Shown here piece after piece: positions 1 to 11,584 of a stretch of 64,000 bases of DNA. The DNA lies in the NCBI RefSeq assembly GCF_963966145.1, contig NC_091047.1, forward strand, positions 744,001-808,000. The letters are read 5' to 3'. Source of the stretch: Tenebrio molitor (lineage: Eukaryota > Arthropoda > Insecta > Coleoptera > Tenebrionidae). Within the stretch, counting starts at the first letter, position 1, and the number at the start of each line of letters is the position of its first letter. The translations under genes were made by a program, and so were the position numbers. The notes beneath the pieces were generated by a model that was given only the letters and a program-made list of their open reading frames with translations, was not told where the DNA came from and made no database searches.

Positions 1-720
1 CACATCAAGTGGCACCTCTTGAGTAGCTTCGTCCCTCAGGCGAGAGGCCTCTATTTTTTCTAAATAAAATTATCTCTTGGTGGAGGACTTCAAAATTTTA
101 ATTATGTAGTCCTCCACTTTTTCTTCGATCTTTCCCCTGCGCCACCTCACGTAAATCTTTTCGAGGAGTCGCCGGACGGATGCGACCCCAATTTTGTTGT
201 TGTTCACATATTGGTCGCGTATGTCATCAGCTTTTTAGATTTCTCTCAAAAGCTGATCGCGAAACTGGGGATCGTCGACCCGCCGGCACTTCCTGTTCCT
301 GATGCCACTCATCACGAACACAGAAACGCTCCCGACACATCATGTGTCTCGCCACTTGGCTCAACCACATCATGTGTCTTAGTTCTTGGCTCAAGTGACA
401 CATTGAGTGGCACCTCGTGGGTGGCCTCGCCCTGCAGGCGAAAGGCCTGGATCTTTTCGATATAAGATTGTCTTTTGGTAGAGGACTTCAAATGTTTTAT
501 TAAATAGTCCTCCACCTTTTCTTCGGCCTTTCCCCTGCGCCACCTCACGTAGAGATTGTCTACGAGGCGCCGGATGGACGTGACCCCAATCTTGTTGTTC
601 TTCACATAATCCTCGCGGATGTCATCGGCTTTTGAGATTTCTCTTGGCACTTCCTGATGCCACTCATTGCAAACACAGAAACGCTCCCACCAACAGAACC
701 GACACTCACACCTGAACATC
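1..720 (-). pseudogene. Array ORF O, two truncated copies joined
   Basis: Read on the minus strand, 340-720 encodes most of ORF O, including the conserved stretch YVRWRRGKAEEKVEDYLIK and the motif RLQGEATHEVPLNV. Positions 1-330 hold part of another copy that starts at the MDDP-type beginning, has an in-frame stop after its LREI motif, and joins the first copy abruptly near 331. The two parts come from neighbouring array units fused by a deletion. Neither is intact. The protein family is unknown to me. Confidence 0.7.
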
Positions 721-1060
721 AAAAACTGGTAGAGTAAGGACGGCGGGAGATGTACCTAACATTTCGTGGGGGAAATCTGCGCCGACAAAATATTCCAGTG
801 GCGTGGCAAAACCAGTGGCGCCACAAATGAATGGGTTTAGGAAAAAACGATGTTCTGTTTGTTATTAAGAGGTGATTTAATTTTTCATTAAAATTATATT
901 TAAAAAAAAATGGGTGTGTGTCGGTGACTGGATGCACAACAGAAGCGACGCCTCTTACGCTTTTTTATATAAAAGTATAATGGGAGAATCACTCTTTCTC
1001 TCTTTCTTTCACTTATCTCCCCCAAATGAAACAAAACATTAAAAAATTATATAATTATTA
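721..1060 (-). promoter_or_regulatory. Array segment P, TATA-type 5' region
   Basis: This segment precedes ORF O in every array unit. On the minus strand it has a TATA-like box (TTTTATATAAAA, about 963-974), then the GC-rich stretch near 905-955, an AT-rich tract, and a conserved block around 740-830. Near-identical copies lie at about 7040-7200, 8245-8420, 10020-10280, 18500-18780, 21870-22020 and 24850-25080. A promoter role is inferred from the TATA box and its position; I see no direct evidence of transcription. Confidence 0.5.
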
Positions 1061-1139
1061 CGAAATTAATTTGATTTAGAATTTTAATTTTTGAATGTTT
1101 AAATTTTGTTTGATCATAATAATATGGAACGAAAATTTC

Positions 1140-1400
1140 AAATCACTCAGTTGGTATCAGCGAGGTGCGGCAGCGCCATGAATGAGTTGTGTTCGCCCTC
1201 AATCTCTCCTGGAACCACTGCAATTTGATTGGTCGAGTGATCGGGAGAGGGGATAACTGTAAGGCATTTACCGGTCCCGCATTAACCGGCGATGGGTCTG
1301 ACGGGTGATTCGAACAGTGTCGGATTCCTGAGTCTGCTCCACTGGATCTGGCCAACTGGTGACGAAAACATTAATCAAACGAGTTCTAGTAAATTTCACA
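1140..1400 (-). repeat. Array segment S, SNX1/2-derived fragment
   Basis: On the minus strand this carries, in order, the intron-end sequence CGTTTGATTAATGTTTTCG, about 100 nt of unrelated sequence, then a diverged copy of SNX1/2 intron 4 (38485-38538) and the first part of SNX1/2 exon 5. The splice donor is altered and the frame is broken. It is a gene fragment, not a functional exon set. Confidence 0.75.
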
Positions 1401-1539
1401 CGGTAGAAAGTTTGCGACCAATTTGGTCAAAGATTTTGCACGAGATGTACCTACCTAGAAACTTATGCTTTTTCAGAAAATTCAATCAGTCCCGGCCGAA
1501 ACCGTTCTGTTCTTGAATAATCTTCATATTCCGTGTTGT

Positions 1540-2055
1540 TTTGGTTTTGGTGGAGGACTTCACATTTTTTATTAGGTAGTCCTCCACTTTTTCTTCGATC
1601 TTTCCTCTGCGCCACCTCACGTAAATCGTTTCGAAGATTCGCCGGACGGATGCGACCCCAATTTTGTTGTTGTTGACATATTCCTCGCGTATGTTATCAG
1701 CTTTTTAGATTTCTCTCAACCAAATAAGTTCAAGCATTATACTAGAAAGAATTAGAAATATATTGCGTTTGTTTTGCTGTGCCCCCTTACCGTGCACCCA
1801 AGAAGCGTTTGGCTTCGAGCATTAAAAGCTCGTCGCCTTTCCTTTTACGTTTATTTGGGCGGGAGATTTCTGGTTATGAATGTACCACTTGTGTCGTGGC
1901 ACTTTACACTGATGATGTGCTGGACGCATCATGCGTCTCAGCACTTGACTCAAGTGGCTCCTCTGGTGACACCTCGTGGGTGGCCTCGCCCTGCAGGCGA
2001 AAGGCCTCGATTTTTTCAATATATGATTTTCTTTTGGTGGAGGACTTCAAATTTT
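1540..2055 (-). pseudogene. Array segments O' and O, decayed
   Basis: Positions 1540-1720 are the O' copy: the middle of ORF O with a TAA directly after its LREI motif. Positions 1775-2055 are the 3' part of ORF O with its basic tail and the following GTAAGGGGGCACAG. The unit is cut at about 2055, where unrelated AT-rich DNA begins. No open frame of useful length remains. Confidence 0.65.
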
Positions 2056-2442
2056 TTATGGTTATTAATATAATGTTCATCAAATTAAATTATACACCCC
2101 TAGCGCTGTCCTCCAAAAAATTAAATTAACATCAAAAATTCTTAGTGGACACCAAATAATGATACTTTGGAAAATGAGAACAGCGTCACCAAAATAGCAA
2201 TGTTTCGTATTGTTTTACTGTTGCTTGCATTCTAAATGCTATATGTTTACCGATTTAACTAAATGTTCACCAAATGTGGAACGCTCACGTTACGCGCCTT
2301 TACTGCAAATATAAATATTCACGCTATCCATTTATATTAAGCACTTGCTCAAAAAAACTACTTTTTCGAAAACTGATGAAAAAAATTGACATTTTATGAC
2401 CTAAATCGGTTGTCAAAATGACTGTTTTTTGTTCACTGGATT
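2056..2442. other. AT-rich intergenic DNA, nothing recognised
   Basis: I see no coding frame, RNA gene or terminal inverted repeat here. The tract separates the broken array unit from the MITE that starts at 2443. Confidence 0.4.
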
Positions 2443-2703
2443 TATAGTCCGGACAAAATAAATGTGAATCCTGACTTTATTAAGTCAAATTATTTAATAA
2501 CATGATAGGTCGTTCTCGAAAAGGGGCAGGTATATTAATACAGCGAGTTTTCGAAATTCTACCTGCAACTTTGGTGGTGGATAACCATCTGTTTCCCATC
2601 ATAAATCTTTGTTATTGTTTTCTTTACATTCTGATTTGAACATGTTGTTAAATAATTTGACTAAATAAAGTCAGGATTCACATTTATTTTGTCCGGACTA
2701 TAA
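2443..2703. mobile_element. MITE with about 60-bp terminal inverted repeats
   Basis: The two ends are reverse complements, starting TATAGTCCGGACAAAATAAA, and extend about 60 bp inward with few mismatches. The ends lie in a TA-rich context that would suit a TA target duplication. The centre has no coding capacity. The element is about 260 bp long, which is typical of a MITE. Confidence 0.85.
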
Positions 2704-3290
2704 TACAATCTAGAACAAAAAAGACTTTTACGTTCAGCAATTTTTGATTAAAGAAGAGGTCACAATTTCTCAATTTCTTAGCTTTATATTCCAAATAGGC
2801 CAGTATCACACTTTCAGACACGTTCTTTAATTTCTTAGAACCACACCAATTCATGAAATCCTTCTAAGCAGATTCATATTGTCTAGAAGGCTTTTCCGGG
2901 ATAAGACTAGAAACTGCACTTCGTGCCGTTTCTAAAACATCCAAAGGCAGATCATCTTCATCAATTTCGGAACTCATTTTTGTTTTTTCTTCTTTCTTTT
3001 ATTAAAAGTAATTCTCCCAAAATCGCAACCAAACCTTACAAAATTAGAAGATACATCGTTCGTTTGACGGTTGCTATCATTATTAGTTGGTCAAAGCATT
3101 CCAAATTTAAAACATTAAGATAATTGTAGACAAATTTTTTTTTGACTTTCCGCTAATGTGGAGCTGTGCAGTTTTCGAAAAACCGTTGGCTGATAGTCAA
3201 TTGCGAAATTATTTTGCATTCTATGTCCTTATTGAGAGGAGACCTGATAAAATATAGATTTTTCTTACAATTGATATATGTACTATGTAC
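2704..3290. other. AT-rich DNA, nothing recognised
   Basis: The short open frames here have no recognisable motifs. The stretch may include 5' remains of the hAT pseudogene that becomes readable at about 3330, but I cannot align it. Confidence 0.3.
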
Positions 3291-3299
3291 AGTGTGGAC

Positions 3300-3775
3300 T
3301 AAAATCATTTACATCTAGTTACCTTTGGAATTTAAATGGTGCCCGAGGCTATTTAAAACATTTTCAAAATTTTGAATTTGCTTTTCTTACCGGTGTCTAT
3401 AATGAAATTTTCAACATTACTGATGTGCTTTTTTCTATTTTACAACGTAAATGCTTAGATATAAATTATTGCCAACAAGAAATCGAAAATGCTTTAATGA
3501 GAATTAAAAAATTAAGAAATGAGGAAAATTTTATTGTTTTTTATCAAAAAGCACAGTCCAAATTATCATCAGTTATAGAACAGAACCCACCTAAGAGAAT
3601 GAAAGTATCCAATAACAATATGGACCAGACCACTGTATGTAAAGCGCTATATTTTGAAATTCTTGATAATATTATAGTGCAAATAGAAGTTCGTTTCAAA
3701 GACTTGGCACACCGTAAAAAAATTTTACAGTACGGATTAGGTGAAATTCTTTTACCCATTATCCGTAGGGTAATT
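3300..3775 (+). pseudogene. hAT transposase pseudogene (DUF4371/ZMYM1 type), middle part
   Basis: The frame ending near 3781 encodes a hAT transposase middle region. It has the usual pattern of an aromatic-rich start (LNGARGYLKHF), a GVYNEIFNITDVLF block, a helical stretch with INYCQQEIENALMRI, and a domain with FEILDNIIVQIEVRF. Such proteins resemble the ZMYM1 and P52rIPK-like group of insect hATs. The N-terminal part is missing. The reading frame is cut near 3775 by inserted DNA and resumes at about 5895, where the C-terminal dimerisation domain is found. It is a broken relic. Confidence 0.75.
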
Positions 3776-4129
3776 TTTTAGAAAATAGTAAAATTACATT
3801 TTACAATATTTTCGATAAGCGAAATTACAAAGCAGGACTGTATTTTTGCTTTTTAAATTTACAAAATATTTTAATTTTAAAGGGTAAAATTAGAGAAAAT
3901 AGTAATTTTAAAAGGTAATAATAAAAATGATTTTACTAGACCCAAAATATTTACTAGGTAAATTTGAAACAGAACATTGATTTTATCAAGTAATTTTACT
4001 GTGAATAGAAACAATCCACTTGTAATTTGTTTCTGAAGAAGTTTCTAATTGTTTTAATAACCTTGGAAATTATTTGTTCAAAAAAAAATCACATTATTTA
4101 TGTATATGTATAATAATAGTAGTTGATTT

Positions 4130-4340
4130 ACCGAGTTCGTTTCACTCGAGTTTTAAACTGGCCCACTCATGCCAAAAAAGCCCAAATTACACAAGAACGA
4201 GTTAAATACAACGTTTTTTTGTTTGACGAAACCCCCCTCAAGGCTCCAAATCGCTGAAAATTTTTTAAATTAGCTTGACGTTTTGTTTTGACAAGTTGTC
4301 AAATTTATCAAAATCCGTTCACATAAGTGTCGAACAAAAA
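4130..4340. mobile_element. M1 MITE copy
   Basis: This is one of three copies in the window; the others are at about 12750-13050 (opposite orientation) and 26046-26285. Shared blocks are TTAGCTTGACGTTTCGTTTT-like sequence, ACAAGTTGTCAAATTTAT-like sequence and ATCAAAATCCGTTCACAT. It is non-coding. The ends are not sharply defined. Confidence 0.7.
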
Positions 4341-4892
4341 AATTATATTCTACTTCAAAATTTGCAAAATTTTTTCACACAGTAGACATCAGGTTCATAT
4401 TTTGAATGAAAGAAAAAGAATTTAAATAAATAAACTTTATTTTGATTATAACTACTGTGTTATACAAAATATTACTTATATATTACGTATATAAATTTTT
4501 CGAAAAATTATGTAGATATACAGTAATTTATGAAAACAAAGAAAAAACATCAGTAACTAATCTATCTATACTCAATGTTTAGAACGGAAAAAAACTTTCT
4601 TTAAATTCTTCAACAAAATTTTTAATTTACAATGCGAAAATTTCCGATAATAATGCGGAATCTGGAAAAGTGCCCCGAATGCTTGCAGCGTTTCCACGTT
4701 GAATGGCAAGGGAAATCCTCTCAAAAAGGAATTTCTTAGATTTTGAATCCCCTGATTCCGCGATAAGACGGTCTCCGATGACATTAATAAAATCTATTGT
4801 TTCTTTGCACCAAGGGCCTAAGGTTTCAAAGGCTAAACCTTTAAATATGTAGTTTGACGAAATAACTGAAATTAGTTCTCCTACAAAAACAT

Positions 4893-5205
4893 AATACTAT
4901 ACTAAGGACAACGTAACATTTTATCTGCCCCGCCCATTTCATTTTCTTAGTTACCAATCAAATAGGTTGTTAAGACGATCTGATTTACACAGTAAAAATT
5001 TCTGACATTCGAATTGTCTTAATGACATTTTATTTTTTAAAACCTAAAACAATAATTGTGGACTTGACAGCAAAATTCTAGCCTTAACTTTTTTACGTGG
5101 CAAATGTGATGAAAAGTTGTAGAGATTGAATCTGGCTTTGATTCTGATTGGTCAATTTTAGTGGGCGGAGCAGATAAAAAGTTATAACGGCAATACTATA
5201 GTAAA
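4893..5205. mobile_element. MITE with terminal inverted repeats
   Basis: The left end (ATACTATACTAAGGACAACG, then TTTTATCTGCCCCGCCC) and the right end (GGGCGGAGCAGATAAAAAG, then ATACTATAGTAAAG) are imperfect reverse complements of about 45 bp. The core is AT-rich and non-coding. The element lies inside the DNA inserted in the hAT relic. Confidence 0.7.
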
Positions 5206-5858
5206 GAATAAATTATAACAGTCAGTACCAGTGACTGTAAGGTTGACTTTCGTTTATCACTGTTCTTACGGAAAAACGAAGCCATCTCCACCCTGCACCC
5301 TGATTAGTCCTTTTGGTGTTTTGACATTTTAACAACTGACCAGACGTCCTAGTTTGAAAATAGTATAGGTCTGAAGTTGTTAGTGGAGGTTATGTTCGAA
5401 ACCATGCAAATATTTATGTTCAACTTGCGACTCTCCACAACACAATACCAACAACACGCAAAACTTAGGTTAATGAATTAGTACTTATTGTAATATTATT
5501 GTACATACTTACCTGTACTTTCGAGAATAGTAATGGAAAAGCACTATTAAAACTAATGATAACACCTCGATTTTTTGGCGGTCATTGGCGGTTTTGTCAG
5601 TGCGTAACACGCATGCTCATTAAACGATCGATTCCAGTACGAATTGAGGTAATTTTACTATTTTGTTTGAATTTTGAAACGTAAAATTAGTAAAATAAAT
5701 TAAAATTAAAAATAGAGGTAAAGTTATACTGTATATTTATACTTTTCAATCAAAAATAATGTTTTTAAGGAAATTGTTAGTTCAATATTATTATTTTATG
5801 TCGAAAATATAATTCTACATCAATATTACCTTAAAAATAAAGTAAATTTTCATTTTTA

Positions 5859-6320
5859 ATGAAAATTCGACAACGCAAAATTAATACAATTTTTTTCAGT
5901 GCAGACTTAAAATATTTTGCTCTGTACTCCTCTATATTTGACAAACAGAAATTAATTAACGAGTTAAGTGTAATTTATAACGATACACAATTTGAAAATT
6001 TAAAGGTTGTAGAGATATTGCAATCATTTACTCAAAATGAACTAATCGAAATATTTTCTGAAGCCTATAAGTTATTTGTTTTGATCGCTACGATTCCAGC
6101 TACTACAGCTAGTGTTGAGCGAAATTTTTCTTGCCTAAAGAGAATAAAAAGTTACAGCAGAAATTCCATGACGCAAAATAGACTCACTTCACTTTCTTTA
6201 CTTTCAATTGAAAAAGAACTACTCTGCGAGCTTTACAAAAATGAAACTTTTTATGATGACATAATTCAAATTTTCTCTACAAGTAAAGACAGGCGCATTA
6301 ACTTAATATATAAAAAATAA
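5859..6320 (+). pseudogene. hAT transposase pseudogene, C-terminal dimerisation domain
   Basis: This frame carries the signature of the hAT C-terminal dimerisation domain: the block TIPATTASVERNFSCLKRIK, then RNSMTQNRLTSLSLLSIEKE and a terminal RRINLIYKK. It completes the frame interrupted at about 3775. A possible splice acceptor (TTTTTTTCAG) sits just before the first recognisable residues near 5899. With the N-terminus absent and a 2 kb insertion inside, it cannot encode an active transposase. Confidence 0.8.
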
Positions 6321-6374
6321 TCTGTCGACTGACATCTTTAAACAGGAGATTTGTTTTTATTTTATTTTTTATTA

Positions 6375-6531
6375 TTTTATTTACTGTTTTTTATTCGTAT
6401 AAGTATTTTGTTTAATAGAATTTTTAAATAATTTTAAGTTTTCAAGAATTTATTTTATTTACTGTTTTTTATTCGTATAAGTATTTTGTTTAATAGAATT
6501 TTTAAATAATTTTAAGTTTTCAAGAATTTAT
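6375..6531. repeat. Direct tandem duplication, 78-bp unit x 2
   Basis: Two adjacent copies of an AT-rich unit starting ATTTTATTTACTG are essentially identical. They lie just downstream of the hAT stop codon, in its former 3' region. The near identity implies a recent duplication. Confidence 0.9.
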
Positions 6532-7040
6532 TTTAGTTATTAAGTGAGAATAGGGCTATTGGCGAATCACTCACTAAAAAAAATGATAACGCGCCGCGGT
6601 AATACCTCAAACTTAGGGTGGTGTGGAAATTTACCTTGCCGGAAAAATAAGTCAAAAAAGCAACGAAAGAAAATACATCTTATTCCGTTCTCTATTTATC
6701 ACCAATAGATTATAAGTACCTACATAGTTTATACCTAGATTTTATAATATTTTGTCGCCTACCTTGGTAATGAAGGCACGAGCCGCCACCCATCGGGAGC
6801 AGAGTTTCTTCATCAATGCCATTATCTAAAAATTTTGGAATATTGGATAAAACGTTGTATGGCATACGTGGGTTATTAAGTACTACCCACTCGAGGTAAT
6901 AACCTACTCGGGCAAGCCCTCGTAGGTTACAAATACCTCTCGTGGGTAATATCTTAAATAACCCACTTATACCATAAATAACTATATCCTCATTCCAATT
7001 TTTGGAATTATTTCATGTATCACATCTTTTTCGAGGTAGG
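6532..7040. other. AT-rich spacer with a partly palindromic core
   Basis: There is no coding signal. Positions 6860-6975 contain several copies of GGGTTATTAAGT-like and ACCTACTCGGG-like words in opposite orientations, as in a small foldback element, but I could not define its ends. Confidence 0.35.
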
Positions 7041-8240
7041 CAAATGCCTCGTTATAAAAATTATATTTAAAAAAAATGGGTGTGTGTCGGCGACTGGATG
7101 CACAACAGAAGCGACGCCTCTTACGCTTTTTTATATAAAAGTATAATGGGAGAATCACTCTTTCTCTCTTTCTTTCACTTATCTCCCCCAAATGAAACAA
7201 AACATTAAAAAATTATATAATTATTTATTTATCATAATATGTAATAACAAGTACAAATATATTTATTATTCATTTATAACTACCTAATTTATAACTGAAA
7301 CAGATAAAAATAGTAGGATATTAAAGTATAAGTGCATATTAAGGTCTTTAAAGCACGCGCGATTTTTCGGGCACGACGGCGCAGCCGGAGTGTTCGAAAT
7401 AGAGCAAGTGTTTTAAAGACCAGTTATCCACGAATAATTTACGCAATTTTTTTTTATTGGTACACTTTGAAATCAAATCAAATATTACAAAAAATGGAAA
7501 TAAGAACGCGAATACATTAGCGATGTCACATGAATATACCTTTCGTTGTCATGTCACTCTCGAAGCTTTTACTCGAATTTGGTAGGCAGCCCGGCAGCGC
7601 CCTCAATCTCTCCGTAGCTGGCGACGGGTTTGCCTGGTCAGTCGAAAAGTGTCGGATTCCTGAGGCTGCTCGGATGGATCTGGCCAACTGGTGACGAAAA
7701 CATTAATCAAACGAGTTCTAGTAAATAAATTTCACACGGTAGAAAGTTTGCGCCTCAACCAATTTTGTCAAAAATTTTCCACGAGATGTACCTACCTAGA
7801 AACTTATGCTTTTTCAGAAAATTCAATCAGTCCCGGCCGAAACCGTTCTGTTCTTGAATAATCTTGATATTCCGTATTGTTTTGGTTTTGGTGGAGGACT
7901 TCAAATTTTTTATTAGGTAGTCCTCCACTTTTTCTTCGATCTTTCCTCTGCGCCACCTCACATAGATCTTCTCTAGGAGGCGCCGGATGGATGTGACCCC
8001 AATCTTGTTGTTATTTATGTATTCTTCGCGGATCTGATCAGCTTTTTAGATTTCTCTCAACGAAATAAGTTCAAGCATTATACTGGAAAGAATTAGAAAT
8101 ATTGCTTTTGTCTTACTGTGCCCCCTTACCTTATTGCACCCAAGAAACGTTTGGCTTCGAGCATTAGAAAGAAGCTCGTCGCCCTTTTTTTTCGCTTGTT
8201 GGGGCGGGAGGTTTCTGGATCTGCCACTTGTGTCGTTTGG
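7041..8240 (-). repeat. Array unit with P, X, S, O' and part of O
   Basis: In plus-strand order this unit shows segment P (7041-7200, TATA box about 7131-7142), spacer X with the palindrome (about 7350-7428), a shortened S segment (about 7590-7720), O' (7890-8065) and the 3' end of O (8110-8240). Part of X and much of O are deleted, so the unit is about 1.2 kb rather than 1.9 kb. It directly abuts the next unit at 8245, which shows a true tandem arrangement. Confidence 0.75.
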
Positions 8241-10281
8241 GTTTAGGAAAAAACGATGTTCTGTTTGTTATTAAGAGGTGATTTAATTTTTCATTAAAAT
8301 TATATTTAAAAAAAATGGGTGTGTGTCGGTGACTGGATGCACAACAGAAGCGACGCCTCTTACGCTTTTTTATATAAAAGTATAATGGAAGAACACTCTT
8401 TCTCTCTTTCTTTCACTTATCTCCCCCAAATGAAACAAAACATTAAAAAATTATATAATTATTTATTTACCATAATATGTAATAACAAGTACAAATATAT
8501 TTATTATTCATTTATAACTGAAACAGATAAAAATAATATATTAAAGTATAAGTGCATATTGAGGTCTTTAAAACACGCGCGATTTTTCGGGCACGACGGC
8601 GCAGCCACTCCGGCTGTTCGAAATAGAGCAAGTGTTTTAAAGACCAGTTATCCACGAATACTTTACGCAATTTTTTTTTTATTGGTACACTTTGAAATCA
8701 AATCAAATATTACAAAAAATGGAAATAAGAACGTGAATGCATTAGTGATGTCACATGAATATACCTTTCATTGTCATGTCACTCTCGAAGCTTTTACTCG
8801 AAGTAAGAGCAAATGTTTTTTTTATTCATACCACCCATTAATTCGATTAGTGTTGATTATTGTTTTGTGTTTGAATAAGTATTTTAATTTAAGCTTTTAC
8901 AAAATATCATAATGAAAAGTTCTAAATGTAATATACTAACATACATAGGTACATATATGTATGTACATATTACGAAATTAATTTGATTTAGAATTTTAAT
9001 TTTTGAATGTTTAAATTTTGTTTGATCATAATAATATGGAACGAAAATTTCAAATCACTCAGTTGGTATCAGCGAGGTGCGGCAGTCCGGCAGCGCCATG
9101 GACCATGAGTTGTGTTCGCCCTCAATCTCTCCTGGAACCACTGCAATTTGATTGGGCGAGTGATCGGGGAGGGGATAACTGTAAGGCATTTACCGGTCCC
9201 GTAATTGCTGGCGACGGGTCTGACGGGTGACTCGAACAGTGTCGGGTTCCTGATGCTGCTCTGGATCTGGCCAACCGGTGACGAAAACATTAATCAAACG
9301 AGTTCTAGTAAATTTCACTCGGTAGAAAGTTTGCGCCTCAACCAATTTTCCACGAGATGTACCTACCTGGAAACTTATGCTTTTTCAGAAAATTCAATCA
9401 GTCTCGGCCGAAACCGTTCTGTTCTTGAATAATCTTGATATTCCGTATTGTTTTGGTTTTGGTGGAGGACTTCAAATTTTTTATTAGGTAGTCCTCCACT
9501 TTTTCTTCGATCTTTCCCCTGCGCCACCTCACGTAAATCGTTTCGAGGATTCACCGGACGGATGCGACCCCAATTTTGTTGCTGTTGACAAATTCCTCGC
9601 GTATGTCATCAACTTTTTAGATTTCTCTCAACGAAATAAGTTCAAGCATTATACTAGAAAGAATTAGAAATATTGCGTTTGTCTTGCTGTGCCCCCTTAC
9701 CTTGCATCCAATAAGCGTTTTGCTTCGAGCATTAAAAGCTCGTCGCCCTTCCTTTTGCGTTTATTTGGGCGGGAGGTTTCTGGTTGTGAATGTACCACTT
9801 GTGACGTGACACTTTACACTGATGATGTGCTTGATACATCATCTGCCGCACCACTTGGCTCAACAAGTGGCACATCGAGTGACACCTCGTGGGTGGCCTC
9901 GCCCTGCAGGCGAAAGGCCTCGATTTTTTCTAATTAGGATGTTCTTTTGGTGGAGGACTTCAAATTTTTTATTAATTTTATTATTGAGATTTCCCTCAAA
10001 AGCTGATCGCGGAACTTAAGGATCGTCCATATGCCGGCGGGAGATATGACATTTCGTGGGGGAAATCTGCGCCAACAAAATATTTCAGTGGCGTGGCAAA
10101 ACCATTGGCGCCACAAATGAATGGGTTTAGGAAAAAACGATGTTCTGTTTGTTATTAAGAGGTGATTTAATTTTTCATTAAAATTATATTTAAAAAAAAT
10201 GGGTGTGTGTCGGTGACTGGATGCACGACAGAAGCGACGCCTCTTACGCTTGTTTTATATAAAAGTATAATGGGAGAATCA
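8241..10281 (-). repeat. Most complete array unit in this part of the window
   Basis: Plus-strand order is P (8245-8420), X (8420-9000, palindrome 8565-8645), S (9010-9300), O' (9440-9640), O 3' half (9690-9960), and the next P (10010-10281). Distance from one P to the next is about 1.88 kb, which I take as the unit length. ORF O is disrupted by deletion near 9970-10015. The last P is cut by a foldback element at 10282. Confidence 0.8.
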
Positions 10282-11122
10282 CTACACTAAAGCTTGCTAA
10301 GTTAATTTCTGGGAATAAAACAGGCTAATGCCTCTATTCCTCCAATTAATAATATGTAATTTCAGCAACGGGAATAGTACCGCAATCTTTTTAAAAATTT
10401 AAAAATTTTGGACTTGGAGAACACATTGGTGGTTGAAATTCAAAAAGGTATATTATTATACTCATGTCATATCGTGTGGAAATTCCTTAACATTGACACA
10501 GAACATAAAACACAAAAAAGTCTAAATGTGGAGGCGAGACGCCGGTAATTATTTTGATAAGCACTGCAATATTACTTGATAGTATTATCCGTAATAGTGT
10601 ATGTACTCCGGCAAAATTGCCGTGCCGCCGGGTGGTGAAGGGTTAAGATGTAATAATAATAATAAGGCAGAATATAGCCTAAGGGAGTCCGTTTCGGCTT
10701 AGGGACGCGAGGGTCGCGGGTTCGATTCCGACCCAGGGCGAAATTTAAAATAATAATAAAAAAAAAAAGCTATATTCTGTCTCGTGATTCGGAAGTCACG
10801 TTAAGCCATTGGTCCCGGTCTATTGAGTTGGTCATCATGGCCCTCATAGATTTGTAAACCATTCCTAGACTGTGTAACAAATTTTTTTTTAATTTTTTAT
10901 AATAATGTTGAAAATGTTGTTACACAGTCTAGGACTGGTTTACAAATCTATGAGGGGCGTGATAACCAACTCAATAGACCGGGACCAATGGCTTAACGTG
11001 ACTTCCGAATCACGAGATAGAATATAGCCTTTTTTTTAATAATAATAATAATTATTAATTGGAGGAATAGAGGCATTAGCCTGTTTTATTCCTAGAAATT
11101 AACTTAGCAAGCTTTAGTGTAG
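10282..11122. mobile_element. Foldback element with nested long palindrome
   Basis: The outer ends are near-perfect inverted repeats of about 70 bp, starting CTACACTAAAGCTTGCTAAG. Inside, 10770-10880 and 10917-11028 form a second pair of arms about 110 bp long, separated by an AT-rich loop. There is no transposase. It interrupts an array P segment at 10281, so it is younger than that array copy. Confidence 0.85.
10664..10765 (+). repeat. tRNA-like SINE head with box A and box B
   Basis: TAGCCTAAGGG at 10675-10685 fits a Pol III box A (TRGYNNARNNG). GGTTCGATTCC at 10719-10729 fits box B, with normal tRNA spacing of 33 nt. An A-rich AATAATAATAAAAAA tail follows. I cannot fold a complete cloverleaf with a good acceptor stem, so I read this as a tRNA-derived SINE fragment rather than a tRNA gene. 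It sits inside the foldback element. Confidence 0.6.
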
Positions 11123-11137
11123 GATTTCCAACAGATG

Positions 11138-11584
11138 TAAAGTAACGCTTAAGGTATAAGATTATATGGCCCTTTAAAAGTATTTGACCGGAGATAAACG
11201 TCCCTTTTGTCGCAATTGCAGTAAGCGGTCAGCCCAACCATAAATCATGCTTCAAGCAATTCTCTGTTGTGAATTCCAGAGCCGGCCTCAAAACAAATGC
11301 GTACCGATGAAATTATATTTATTTATTAAATATTACAATACTATTACAAATCATCTTTACTGTTTTCAAGACACAAAGTACTAAAGGGAATTTCGTTACC
11401 ATCGCAAAATTTACAATAAACATCAAAAACATGTTCTATCACAAATTTTTAATCCCTGCCCTGAACCAAGGAAAAGGGATGCAGCTGCACGAGCCGAGAC
11501 AACCATCTCAACGCCAATATTGGTTTCCATTATTCGGATAATTTTAGTGCTGGCATATAATCTTATACCTTAAGCGTTACTTTA
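11138..11584. mobile_element. MITE with perfect 30-bp terminal inverted repeats
   Basis: TAAAGTAACGCTTAAGGTAT at the left end continues to ATAAGATTATATG and is mirrored exactly at the right end. The internal 380 bp has no coding potential. It lies 15 bp from the neighbouring foldback element. Confidence 0.85.

Larger units (their letters stand above)
3776..5858. mobile_element. DNA inserted in the hAT pseudogene, with nested MITEs
   Basis: This stretch separates the two halves of one hAT frame. Near its ends are reverse-complementary tracts: AAAATAGTAAAATTAC at about 3783 and GTAATTTTACTATTTT at about 5650. They suggest terminal inverted repeats of the inserted element, though AT richness weakens the case. 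Inside it lie a copy of the M1 MITE and a second MITE at about 4893-5205. I see no transposase in it. Confidence 0.5.

Noticed and set aside
8565..8645. Confirmed Helitron 3' end
   Set aside because: A hairpin is present but the CTRR terminus is not visible near it, and no Rep/helicase sequence was found.
7041..10281. Array as a simple insertion of an autonomous transposon
   Set aside because: The units abut head to tail, and no unit has transposase or terminal inverted repeats.
10664..10745. Functional tRNA gene
   Set aside because: Box A and box B fit, but no consistent acceptor stem or terminator was found and an A-rich tail follows, as in SINEs.
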